Positions 33,050-41,177 of a stretch of 64,000 bases of DNA are shown one piece after another; within the stretch, counting starts at the first letter, position 1; every line of letters begins with the position of its first letter. The DNA lies in NCBI RefSeq assembly GCF_006346395.1, contig NZ_VDMS01000001.1, positions 124,001-188,000 of the forward strand, given 5' to 3'. A program made the translations under genes and the position numbers. Below the pieces are notes generated by a model. The model made no database searches and was not told the origin of the DNA. It saw only the letters and a list, made by a program, of their open reading frames with translations. This DNA comes from Nocardioides plantarum. Lineage in GTDB: Bacteria; Actinomycetota; Actinomycetes; Propionibacteriales; Nocardioidaceae.

Positions 33050-34878
33050 GCGTGCCTCCCCTCCCAGACGACCTGCCAGAGCTCGAGGAACTCGGCGTCT
33101 AGTGCGGGTAGTTCGCCGTCGTCTCCCCGCAGGTCTTCCAGCAAGCGGTGGGCCCGAGCCAGTGCATCGTCGTCACGCGCAGCAGCTCGGATCAGTGGTT
33201 CCAACAGGACGAGGTCGTCGAACCATTGACCGAAACCGACGCCAAGCCCGCCGCCAGCGTCGTCGTCGTCGGATGCGAGTCGATCGAGGAGGTCGTCTGC
33301 GCCGAGGTCGCCGAGCAGGAGGGTCAGATAGCGAAGCAGATCCTGCTGGCGGGAGAGCAGGTCACGCAGGAGGCGTCGCAGTCGATCAGCGGGCGCCCCC
33401 TCGACGTCACACAGGGCAACACATTCGCGCGTGAGGTCTTCGCCATCGAGGGTGACCGTCGTGCTGAGCACCACGTAGGGGCCGAGCGCGTGCAGGCCTA
33501 GGCCGCGCCAGATGGCAGTCCGCCCGACGGGTAGGGGCTGAGCGTTGTAGAGGCCGACCGGGCGAACTGTGGTCACGGCGGCCAACCCATGGGGATCCGC
33601 GGGCAGCTCGAGCCGGAGGCTCACGTCGTAGGAGTCGCCTGGCTGCGTCACCTCCAGTGCGGGTCGCTCCGCAGCGATCGCCGCGTGCCACGACTCGATG
33701 CGCCGCTCGGTTGCGTAAGCGGGATCGTCCACCCCCTCGTCGGCGGCGCACTCGTAGGCTTGGGCGAGCTGTAGCAGTCCCGACTTGCCGTCGCTCAGAA
33801 GCGCGTCCGGCCCGCACGTCACGCGAGGCCCAGTGAGGTGGACCGACAGCTCGATGTTGGCGCCGAAGGCGGCTCCCGTGCAGTTCGCGGAGCCCGTTAG
33901 TACGTGGCCCGCCTCCCCATCGTCCCAGCAGAACACCTTTGCGTGGAGACCTCTTGGAGGTGGCCCTTGTGCCTGCCGTGCCCGCCCGTCGTCGGCGTCG
34001 AGCAGCTCATCGAGGTCGGCGACGTCCGCCATCGGTTGGAGCACCAGGGTTTCCGCTCCTCGACAGGCGGCCCGGCCAACCCGGTCCAGGGTGTCGGACC
34101 GGGAGAGCAGCACTCGGCGCCCGTCCGCGCGTGGAAGGCGCCCGAGCGCGCCGACGTCGAGGAACGGCGAGATGACCATCCAGGACAGAGCCGTCGTGGG
34201 AAGAGGCCAGGATCCGCCGGACGGCGTGCCGAGCGCGAGTACCTCCGCAGCCGTGAAGGGGGCAGGCACACTGAGACGTGCTTCGGCGAACGTCCGGAAC
34301 AGGTCGTTGATCAGGTTCTGCTTCGCATCGTCCAAGGGGCGAACCAACATCTCGAGCACCTCAGCGGCAAAGGTAACCAGCGGCGCGGCGTCCATGATAA
34401 TCGCGGCATCGTCGTCCTCGTCGCAGACGAGCACTGTGTCCCAGGACCGATCTCCGGTGAGATTGCGACTAAGGCACACGAAACGGTGCCGATGGTTGCC
34501 CGAGACGTCGATGAACCTGAGTAGCCAGATCTTCGGGTGGAACGTGCCACCCGGTGGCGGGTGCACCTCGGCCACGATCCCCTCGGCGAAGGCCGCCAGT
34601 CGCGGATAGGTTGGCGGCACGTGGATGCCGGCGGCCTGACACAGCACCACCGTGTGCTGGGCATGCCGACGAATCGACTCCAGAAGGGCTACTGGGGTTG
34701 CCGGGTCGATCGTGGCGGCGTCTCCCTCGCTGTGGTCGTATGCAGCCATTGCCAGTGGCGCCAGAAGCAGCGTGTGCAGGTCGAGGGTGTAAGTCGTGGC
34801 GAGCGCCGCATCGACGGCGTGTCCAGCCGGTGGCCGCAAGGCATCAGTGAGGAGGTGACGGTCCTCGGGATCCAGCAT
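33046..34878 (-). CDS. Phospholipase-D-superfamily nuclease (two HxK motifs)
   Basis: 610 aa. Two half-sites of a PLD active centre are visible: FHPKIWLLRF (His 114, Lys 116) followed by CLSRNLTGDRSWD, and LHAKVFCWDD (His 312, Lys 314) followed by LTGSANCTGAAFG (Ser 330, Asn 332). This matches PLD-family nucleases of bacterial defence loci such as DrmC of DISARM. The C-terminal ~230 residues are a separate helical domain. ATGA overlaps on both sides couple it to DUF6361 and to the helicase. It is the likely DNA-cutting component. Confidence 0.85.
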   Translation of the reverse strand: MLDPEDRHLLTDALRPPAGHAVDAALATTYTLDLHTLLLAPLAMAAYDHSEGDAATIDPATPVALLESIRRHAQHTVVLCQAAGIHVPPTYPRLAAFAEGIVAEVHPPPGGTFHPKIWLLRFIDVSGNHRHRFVCLSRNLTGDRSWDTVLVCDEDDDAAIIMDAAPLVTFAAEVLEMLVRPLDDAKQNLINDLFRTFAEARLSVPAPFTAAEVLALGTPSGGSWPLPTTALSWMVISPFLDVGALGRLPRADGRRVLLSRSDTLDRVGRAACRGAETLVLQPMADVADLDELLDADDGRARQAQGPPPRGLHAKVFCWDDGEAGHVLTGSANCTGAAFGANIELSVHLTGPRVTCGPDALLSDGKSGLLQLAQAYECAADEGVDDPAYATERRIESWHAAIAAERPALEVTQPGDSYDVSLRLELPADPHGLAAVTTVRPVGLYNAQPLPVGRTAIWRGLGLHALGPYVVLSTTVTLDGEDLTRECVALCDVEGAPADRLRRLLRDLLSRQQDLLRYLTLLLGDLGADDLLDRLASDDDDAGGGLGVGFGQWFDDLVLLEPLIRAAARDDDALARAHRLLEDLRGDDGELPALDAEFLELWQVVWEGRHA

Positions 34879-36086
34879 CAGAGGATCTCCTCGGTCGACG
34901 CGTCGTCTCGTGTTAGACCCTCGTGAAGATCTGTCAGATAGCTGCGCGCAATCCCCCAGCGGTAGCCCAAGCGTCCGGTGCCCGCGCCGGGGGACCAGGT
35001 CTCTCGGGCCTGGGCATGGTGCAGACGCGCCCGCCGGCCCTTCAGGCGCAGCTCGCGTTCGATAATCAGTCGTCGCGCTGCTTCGCCCCGATGCTCACCG
35101 CGCTCGGCCACGCCACACCAGCGCTCGACGAAGTCCTGGGTTGAGGTGCGCAGGCGTGGGTTGAGAGCGCGCACGTGCGACCAAAAGGTCGGGCGCGACC
35201 ACGCCTCGAAGACCCGATGGTCGCTCAGCTCCGACTCCCAGTCGGCGAGCGCTTCGTCGAACACCGAGACCAGGTCATCTCGACGGGTGAGCTCAGCGAG
35301 CATCAGGTTGTAAAGCAACGGCGCGCCGTGCCATGCGTGGTGCAGCCGCCGGGCGTGCTCGACAGAGGCGCTCAATGTCTCGGGAAGATCGGCAACGGCG
35401 GGCATCTCCCATGGCCAAGCACCACTTGCCCCGCGTGGTCGCGCAGCCAGCCACGAGAGCAACGAGCCGCCCGGCAGCCGAACCAGCATGCTCTGGAGGA
35501 AGTCAGCCTCGTCGGCGCGGAGATCGAAGGTGGCCGTCTTCAACAGGTCACGAGGAGGAGCCGGAATGTCCCGATGGACGCCTAGATCCGGCCCTCCGGC
35601 CTCGTCGACGTCTCCCTCGGTCACGTCGCGACCGCGGCGCGCCGCCTGGCCGGCTCGTCTTAGATGTGCGTCGATGCTCGAATCCCAACCGATCAGACCG
35701 AGCCGCTGCAGGGCTGGCCAGTAGACCTGGCTCGGCATCGTCAGGAGGCGCTCCTGGGCCTGACTGCCGATCACCCCGCTGGTCATCCCGCCTTTAAGCA
35801 GCGCCTTGATAAGCCGGACCTCGTGGCTTTTCAGCTCGATGCGGGCCGCGTCGATAGGCTGGCCTTTTCGCGTGGACTCGAGCAGGAGCCACGGCACGAA
35901 CAACAAATAGCGAATGCGGGTATGCAACACCGACGTGCCCGGGAAGAACGAGTTGGAGAACGCGTCGCGGATCGGACCGATGCCGAGTTCGTCGACACTG
36001 GATTTGTCCTGGAAGAGCTTGACGACCTCGTTCATCGCCGCTCGCTGAGCGTCGTCCTGGTCGAGCCAGCCGAAGGTGGATGCCAT
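34878..36086 (-). CDS. DUF6361-like protein
   Basis: 402 aa from the ATG at 36086 (MASTFGWLDQDDAQRAAM). The frame extends upstream, but that part is shadow sequence. The N-terminal pattern VDELGIGPIRDAFSNSFFPG, then SVLHTRIRYLLFVPWLLLES, is what I associate with DUF6361, a family of unknown function found beside helicases and PLD proteins. A central LPGGSLLSWLAARP and a C-terminal basic tail (GRRARLHHAQARETW) follow. The stop overlaps the PLD start (ATGA). The family name is from memory and is the least sure part of this call. Confidence 0.7.
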   Translation of the reverse strand: MASTFGWLDQDDAQRAAMNEVVKLFQDKSSVDELGIGPIRDAFSNSFFPGTSVLHTRIRYLLFVPWLLLESTRKGQPIDAARIELKSHEVRLIKALLKGGMTSGVIGSQAQERLLTMPSQVYWPALQRLGLIGWDSSIDAHLRRAGQAARRGRDVTEGDVDEAGGPDLGVHRDIPAPPRDLLKTATFDLRADEADFLQSMLVRLPGGSLLSWLAARPRGASGAWPWEMPAVADLPETLSASVEHARRLHHAWHGAPLLYNLMLAELTRRDDLVSVFDEALADWESELSDHRVFEAWSRPTFWSHVRALNPRLRTSTQDFVERWCGVAERGEHRGEAARRLIIERELRLKGRRARLHHAQARETWSPGAGTGRLGYRWGIARSYLTDLHEGLTRDDASTEEIL

Positions 36087-36135
36087 TGCTATACGACCTC
36101 CACCACCGTGAGGTGCTCCTCCGAGCGATCCGTCG

Positions 36136-37137
36136 TCACAGCGGGCCGCCCCCAGCATTATCCGCGTCGTCGAGCGCCGCACCGAGCACGTCGTCGGGGT
36201 CGCTCTCGTCGTGCAGCGTCCAGGAGCCCGGATCAATGTCGTACTTCTCGCTGAGGAATCGGAGCCGGTACACGTCGCGGGCCGTGCGGTAGGTGCTGTC
36301 GGCCATCTGAGCCGACAACCCCGCGTTGATGAGCACACCCGCGATGGGCACGGCCTGCCCGAGTTTCTGCTTGGTCAGGCGTTCACCCAGCGCATCGAAA
36401 GTGCGACGGATGATCTGCACCAAGACACTCTGATTGAGTTCTGCCCAGGTCGCCTGGCGCATCATCTGATTGGCGAGACGCCGCAGGCTCGCCAAGGCCG
36501 CGACCTTCTCTGCCGCCGTTCCTGCCGTGCCGAGAGAGATGATGCCCAAGGCGAACGCTTCCTCGTCGGGCAACCTGACGTCGTAGCCGTACTCGGCTGC
36601 AACTCGTCCGATCACCCGCCCCATGATTGCCATCGACGCCACGACGTCTGCAGCGATCGCGCCTGCGGCGACTCCAGCCGTCGCTCCTGCGCTCACGGTC
36701 GTGGCTACCTCGGCCCCCGTGACGGCCAGCGCGCTGCCGCCGCCCTCGATCAAAGCGGCGCCGGTGTAGGCGGTGCGCAGTCGGGGGAATGACCGGTCGA
36801 TCTCCTCCAGATCGAGCGCGAGCAACCCACGTCGATCGGAGAACCCACGCCGGCTCAACGGCTTGCCTGCATTGACACTACGGAGCGCGGGATCGAATGT
36901 CACTGCTTTCAAGCCGCGCATGGCTTTGAAGACCGACTCCTCCAGGTTTTCGTGGAGCGGCAAGGTCTTCCAGACCTGCACCGTCAGCCGACCTACTGGC
37001 TTGGTGACCGGTGCGGCGAACTTGCGCATTAGTCCGTCCCGGCGGGTGTTAAGTCGTTCTACCGCAGAAGTCCACGTCTTCTGTTCGTACGCCGACAGCT
37101 TGGTGAAGTCGGCGAGCCTAGAAGGGAGGTTGGTCAT
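36136..37137 (-). CDS. EcsC-family protein
   Basis: 333 aa from the ATG at 37137; an ATG at 37191 would add 18 residues, and neither has a good ribosome site. EcsC features: FKAMRGLKAVTFDPAL, a glycine/alanine-rich hydrophobic stretch ATTVSAGATAGVAAGAIAAD, then IGRVAAEYGYDVRLPDEEAF and ALGIISLGTAGTAAEKVA, and AVPIAGVLINAGLSAQMADS near the end. EcsC-like proteins are membrane-associated and of unclear function. The gene ends 50 bases before DUF6361 on the same strand and is probably the first gene of that operon. Confidence 0.8.
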   Translation of the reverse strand: MTNLPSRLADFTKLSAYEQKTWTSAVERLNTRRDGLMRKFAAPVTKPVGRLTVQVWKTLPLHENLEESVFKAMRGLKAVTFDPALRSVNAGKPLSRRGFSDRRGLLALDLEEIDRSFPRLRTAYTGAALIEGGGSALAVTGAEVATTVSAGATAGVAAGAIAADVVASMAIMGRVIGRVAAEYGYDVRLPDEEAFALGIISLGTAGTAAEKVAALASLRRLANQMMRQATWAELNQSVLVQIIRRTFDALGERLTKQKLGQAVPIAGVLINAGLSAQMADSTYRTARDVYRLRFLSEKYDIDPGSWTLHDESDPDDVLGAALDDADNAGGGPL

Positions 37138-37191
37138 CTCAGGTTTTGACTCTCGGTTCGCCGGGGCCGGTAAGCCATCGACGAATCGCAT

Positions 37192-38003
37192 GGGTCTCGA
37201 GACTCACCGTGACCGATCTGGACGCGGCCACTCGAGGTGTCTACCTCAGTAGGTAAAGAACCGCACCCCGTTCGCTGGATCTGTTCGCGCGGCACGCCTG
37301 ACCCGGATCAAACCGGCACGCTATGAACGACCGAGCCTTAGCGTCACCCTTGCCGTGCAGAGATTCTCAGGCAGGCTCACATGCGCAGCTCATTGCCGAA
37401 GCGACAACGGGGCCTGTTGCGTCGTCGTCGCACTCCGGCTCAGAGCGGTTCAGGATGACTGATTCGATGCTGACAGGACTCAGTTGCCACGAGTTCGCCG
37501 ACCTGCCGGCCATGTGACACGACCGGCAGGATCCCTGAGGCGCGCCCTATGTGCGGGCTATGGCTTTCGAGCGTCTTGTCAATGCGGAGGCGCTCGTGCC
37601 TGAGTTCGTGACGCGCCATCGGGCTGCTCCGACTCGACCAACCCAGTGCTGGGCAGGTGCGCTCGGGGGGTTCAAGGGTCGACGCAGTCGCGACCGCGCG
37701 GGCCAACTTCAAGGCGACCTACGCCCTCGAAACACCCCCCCGTGCAACCGGCATGCGACCGTACTTTGCGATCTCGCAACCCGTTGCGACGGCAGTCGTA
37801 TGGTCCCGGTCGTGGATGGTGATGAGGCGGTGCTAAGGAGTACTAATGCATCCGCTCCCGTTCGGTCCCGCGCTGACGGCCCGCGAACGCGCGAAGTCTG
37901 GGAACCCGTGGGGAACATCGCCGCCATAACTCTTGGTGTTCCCAATAGTTCCCCGGCGACACCGTCGATTCTTTAAAACACCCTCTGACCTGCGGAAACG
38001 GGG
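37192..38003. other. Island-end gap, no convincing gene
   Basis: About 810 bases between the EcsC gene and tRNA-Val. Several open frames exist, but all are short and of unlikely composition. The EcsC operon promoter should be close to 37192-37300. I looked for a second copy of the tRNA-Val 3' end here and at the other end of the island (11.6-11.7 kb) and saw none. No integrase is visible. Confidence 0.5.
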
Positions 38004-38075
38004 TGGGCGATACTGGGTTCGAACCAGTGACCTCTTCGGTGTGAACGAAGCGCGCTACCACTGCGCCAATCGCCC
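38004..38075 (-). tRNA. tRNA-Val (anticodon CAC)
   Basis: 72 bases on the minus strand. The acceptor arm GGGCGAT pairs with ATCGCCC; the anticodon stem CTTCG/CGAAG encloses TTCACAC, giving anticodon CAC (codon GUG); the T arm is ACTGG-TTCGAAC-CCAGT. The 3' CCA is not encoded (CCC follows the discriminator A). Its 3' end faces the accessory region, the usual side for island insertion. Confidence 0.97.
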
Positions 38076-38256
38076 CGGTGTGCGGTCATGGACTCTAACG
38101 CATGGTCGCGGGGACGTCGTAGTCGGTCACCGAACGGTAACGATCCACGGAAATCTTTCCGGTTGACGCAACCGAACGACCTGAAGATGCGTCCATAGGT
38201 GCGAGAGACGTCGCGTTCTCTCGTCCCCCACCGGTCTCGGACACCAGGAACCCCCC

Positions 38257-38670
38257 ATGCCTCAGCCGCTTGCTCCCGCGGTCACCGCCGACATCGCCCT
38301 GCACTGCGACGACGAGCACGGACGACCGATGGCGTTCATCGCCACGTTCTCCTACGACGTCACCGATCCGTACGCCGTCAGGGTCACCTTCCACGTGCCG
38401 TCCGGGGAGATCCCGTGGGTGATGGCGCGCAGCCTGCTTGCCCGCGGTCTGGGCGAGCCTGCCGGCGACGGCGACATCCGGCTGTCCCCCGGCCTCGACG
38501 AGAACGGTCTCGCGGTCGTCCGGGTGGACTTCCACTCCCCCGAGGGTCGGTTGCAGGTCGAGGTGCGTAGTGGTGACCTGCTGGCGTTCCTCGGGCGTAC
38601 GTGGCTTGCGGTGCTACCTGGTGAGGAGACCGTTGACGTCGACGGGTTCCTGGCCGAGCTGCTGGCCTGA
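38257..38670 (+). CDS. SsgA-family sporulation/cell-division regulator
   Basis: 137 aa. Family pattern: MAFIATFSYDVTDPYAVRVT, then FHVPSGEIPWVMARSLLARG, GDIRLSPGLDENGLAVVRVD and a C-terminal FHSPEGRLQVEVRSGDLLAF. SsgA-like proteins act at the division septum in actinobacteria, for example SsgB recruiting FtsZ in streptomycetes. Here it is a single gene, so a housekeeping septation role is likely. The stop is followed at once by palindromic repeats. Confidence 0.88.
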   Translation: MPQPLAPAVTADIALHCDDEHGRPMAFIATFSYDVTDPYAVRVTFHVPSGEIPWVMARSLLARGLGEPAGDGDIRLSPGLDENGLAVVRVDFHSPEGRLQVEVRSGDLLAFLGRTWLAVLPGEETVDVDGFLAELLA

Positions 38671-38860
38671 CGGGGTCTCGACAGGCTCGACCACCGACGG
38701 GGTGGGCTGGGTGGGCCGGCTGCGGGGGTCTCGACTCGATCGGCGCTGGGGCGCCTCTCGGCTCGACCACCGATGGGGGTGTGGCCTGACGGGGTCTCGA
38801 CAGGCTCGACCACCGACGGGGTGGGCTGACGGGGTCTCGACAAGCTCGACCACCGAGGGT
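38671..38860. repeat. Palindromic repeat cluster (class A) after the ssgA-family gene
   Basis: Four copies of GTCTCGACAGGCTCGACCAC or close variants (38676, a degenerate copy near 38731, 38791, 38836), separated by GGGTGGGC-rich spacers. It fills the space between the ssgA-family and pabC stops, a convergent junction. Such elements are scattered in this genome and often sit at gene ends. Confidence 0.85.
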
Positions 38861-38896
38861 GGGGTGGCCTCGGGACGACCACCGTGGTGTGTGGGG

Positions 38897-39715
38897 CTAC
38901 TGGCCGAGCAGCTCCGGCTCGCGCTCGCGCCAAGCCGCTGCGGCGCCCAGCGTCACCGGACCCACGTCGAGCACCCGCTCGCCCCACCGCACGACCGGCT
39001 GGACATCGCGGGTCGTCGAGACGAGGAAGACCTCGTCGGCGGCCTCGGCGACCGCGATCGGCTCGTCGACCTCGATCCCGCCGTACCAGTCGAGCAGGAG
39101 GCGCCGGGTGACCCCCGCCAGGCACCCAGAAGCGAGCGTGGGCGTGCGCAGCTCCCCGTCGACGACGTAGAAGACGTTGGAACCGGTTCCCTCGCACAGG
39201 TGGCCGGCCAGGTTGGCGAAGACCGCCTCGGTCGCCCCCTGGCGCTTGGCCTCGGCCAGCGCGACCACGTTCTCGGCGTACGACGTCGTCTTGAGCCCCG
39301 CGAGGGCCCCGCGCTCGTTGCGTGGCCACGGCACCGTCACCACGCTCGTGGTCGGCTCGCCCGACCCCATGGGCGCGGCGACCACGACCACCGTCATCGG
39401 GTGGTCGCCCCGCCCGGACCCGAGCGGCGCCGGTCCCCCGGTCAGCGTGATCCGGATCCGTCCGAGCTCGAGGTCCTGGCCGTCGAGGACGGCCGCGATG
39501 CCGGCGCGCAGGTGCGCCTCGTCGACCTCGCCGAGACCGAGCCCGTCGGCCGACCGCGCGAGCCGCGCCAGGTGCAGCCCCAGCGCGAACGGCTGGCCGT
39601 CGACGACCTTGATCGCCTCGAACACCCCGTCGCCGACGGTCAGGCCGTGGTCGATGACGCTCACCGCCGGGGCGGTGGGGTCGTCCAGCAGGGCTCCGTC
39701 GATCCAGGCGCGCAT
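38897..39715 (-). CDS. pabC: Aminodeoxychorismate lyase (class IV aminotransferase fold)
   Basis: 272 aa PLP enzyme. Typical points: MRAWIDGALLDDPTAPAVSV, DHGLTVGDGVFEAIKVVDGQ, the PLP-binding Lys in LAGLKTTSYAENVVAL, GATEAVFANLAGHLCEGTGS and FLVSTTRDVQPV. Class IV enzymes include branched-chain aminotransferase, D-amino-acid aminotransferase and 4-amino-4-deoxychorismate lyase; the length and FLVSTTRDVQPV favour the lyase, which makes p-aminobenzoate for folate. A D-amino-acid aminotransferase role cannot be excluded. Confidence 0.8.
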   Translation of the reverse strand: MRAWIDGALLDDPTAPAVSVIDHGLTVGDGVFEAIKVVDGQPFALGLHLARLARSADGLGLGEVDEAHLRAGIAAVLDGQDLELGRIRITLTGGPAPLGSGRGDHPMTVVVVAAPMGSGEPTTSVVTVPWPRNERGALAGLKTTSYAENVVALAEAKRQGATEAVFANLAGHLCEGTGSNVFYVVDGELRTPTLASGCLAGVTRRLLLDWYGGIEVDEPIAVAEAADEVFLVSTTRDVQPVVRWGERVLDVGPVTLGAAAAWREREPELLGQ

Positions 39716-39849
39716 GGCCGCACTCTAGGCATCAGGCGCGTGACGACACGACGACAGGCATACCGGTTTTGGTCGACCCCGAGGCATCGGGTACGGTTCT
39801 CACGCACTCAAGGACAGCCAAGGCAAGGGCGGCTGACACCAGGTTGCAG

Positions 39850-39922
39850 GCGGACATAGCTCAGTTGGTAGAGCGCAACCTTGCCAAGGTTGAGGTCGCG
39901 AGTTCGAGTCTCGTTGTCCGCT
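39850..39922 (+). tRNA. tRNA-Gly (anticodon GCC)
   Basis: 73 bases. Acceptor GCGGACA pairs with TGTCCGC; anticodon stem CAACC/GGTTG encloses TTGCCAA, anticodon GCC; T arm GCGAG-TTCGAGT-CTCGT. No CCA is encoded. First of a three-tRNA cluster. Confidence 0.97.
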
Positions 39923-39964
39923 CGGAGAGGTCAGTGTCACGGCCGGACCTCCTGTCAGTAGCAC

Positions 39965-40038
39965 GGTGGGTTGGCCGAGAGGCGAGGCAACGGACTGCAA
40001 ATCCGTGTACACGGGTTCAAATCCCGTACCCACCTCCA
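39965..40038 (+). tRNA. tRNA-Cys (anticodon GCA)
   Basis: 71 bases plus an encoded CCA (40036-40038). Acceptor GGTGGGT pairs with ACCCACC; the anticodon arm CGGAC-TGCAA-ATCCG gives GCA; T arm ACGGG-TTCAAAT-CCCGT. Confidence 0.96.
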
Positions 40039-40063
40039 CACGACAACTCAACAGCACCACCAC

Positions 40064-40138
40064 GGACGATTGGCGCAGCGGTAGCGCGCTTCCCTGACAC
40101 GGAAGAGGTCACTGGTTCAATCCCAGTATCGTCCACCA
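40064..40138 (+). tRNA. tRNA-Val (anticodon GAC)
   Basis: 72 bases plus an encoded CCA (40136-40138). Acceptor GGACGAT pairs with ATCGTCC; anticodon stem CTTCC/GGAAG encloses CTGACAC, anticodon GAC; T arm ACTGG-TTCAATC-CCAGT. It is close in sequence to the minus-strand tRNA-Val(CAC) at 38.0 kb. Confidence 0.97.
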
Positions 40139-40194
40139 GCTCTTCACCCCTGGTCCTCTCTCGGCGTCGTACGCCGGTCGACCGGGACCGCTCG

Positions 40195-40884
40195 TCAGCC
40201 GATCTCGTCGGCGACCGCGACGATGTCCGCCGCCACGTCCCGCAGCTTGCGCTCGGTCGACGACGACAGGCGCATGAGGAACTGGAAGGCGGCCTCGCTG
40301 TTGATGCCGTACTCCTTCATCGTCAGGCCCACCGCCTGACCGATCGTCGAGCGGCTCTCGATGGCCCGGTACAGGTTCTCGACCTGGCGGGCGTGACTGA
40401 TGGCGAGCGTCGCGTGGGTGGCCAGGAGCGGAGCGAGCTCGCGGGTGTGGTCGCCGATGCGGTCGCTCGAGGTCGAGTAGAGGTTGAGACCACCCACGGT
40501 GCGATCGCCGAGGCGCAGCGTCAGCGCGAGCTGTGACCGCAGGCCGAGCCGGACCGCCCGCACCAGGTAGTCGTGCCAGCGGGGATCGTGCCGGGCGTTC
40601 TCCAGCTCCACGACTGCGGTCCGGGGGTCGAGCAGGGCGTCGACGCACGGCCCCTGACGCAGCTCGTACTGGATGCTGTCGAGCTGCAGCGCGACGTCGT
40701 CGCTGGCCGACGACGTCGACCACTTCTCGTCCTCGGCGACCAGGGTGACCGCGGCGTGGTCGATGGCCGGCAGGGCGTCGAGAGCAGTTTGGACGACGAC
40801 ACGAAGGGTGTCGTCGAGGCTGAGGGCCGAGCTCAGCTTGGCCGCAGCAGCGGTCAGCACCTCGACATGAGGGTAGGAAGGCAC
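40195..40884 (-). CDS. GAF and ANTAR domain protein
   Basis: 229 aa. Residues ~15-160 are a GAF sensor domain (LSLDDTLRVVVQTALDALPA, LRQGPCVDALLDPRTAVVEL, LALTLRLGDRTVGGLNLYS). Residues ~165-225 are an ANTAR RNA-binding domain (ESRSTIGQAVGLTMKEYGIN and EAAFQFLMRLSSSTERKLRD). ANTAR proteins bind paired stem-loops in nascent RNA and prevent termination; actinobacterial GAF-ANTAR proteins are common stress regulators. The nearest other sensor gene is the divergent histidine kinase 293 bases away, which also has a GAF domain. Confidence 0.92.
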   Translation of the reverse strand: MPSYPHVEVLTAAAAKLSSALSLDDTLRVVVQTALDALPAIDHAAVTLVAEDEKWSTSSASDDVALQLDSIQYELRQGPCVDALLDPRTAVVELENARHDPRWHDYLVRAVRLGLRSQLALTLRLGDRTVGGLNLYSTSSDRIGDHTRELAPLLATHATLAISHARQVENLYRAIESRSTIGQAVGLTMKEYGINSEAAFQFLMRLSSSTERKLRDVAADIVAVADEIG

Positions 40885-41177
40885 CGCGGGGCTCCTGAGG
40901 AAATCCTCCGAGCCCTACGTGAGGCGCAGATAAAGCGAACCAGGCCGCTGTATGACCCGGGGGTCCTACGGTAACCCGCTGTCCTGCATTCTCCGTACTC
41001 GCTCTCCGTCCGCTGGTTATGCTGGATTAGTTCACGGGTCAGACCACGGCTCATGGGTGGACGTGCACAAGGAACGATCGTGACATCGGAGTCCCTCCGC
41101 GACGGTTCGGCAACTACCCGCCTCCTGGGCTTCGAGAACCTCGAGAACCACCCCCGGCCTTGCTCGGCAGGGGTCCC

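Noticed and set aside
37551..37976. Open frames in the gap before tRNA-Val as an integrase remnant
   Set aside because: No integrase R-H-R-Y motifs could be found in any frame; composition is not coding-like.
38004..38075. tRNA-Val as a proven island attachment site
   Set aside because: No second copy of its 3' end was found at the left side (about 11.6 kb) or within the island, and no integrase; kept only as a possibility.
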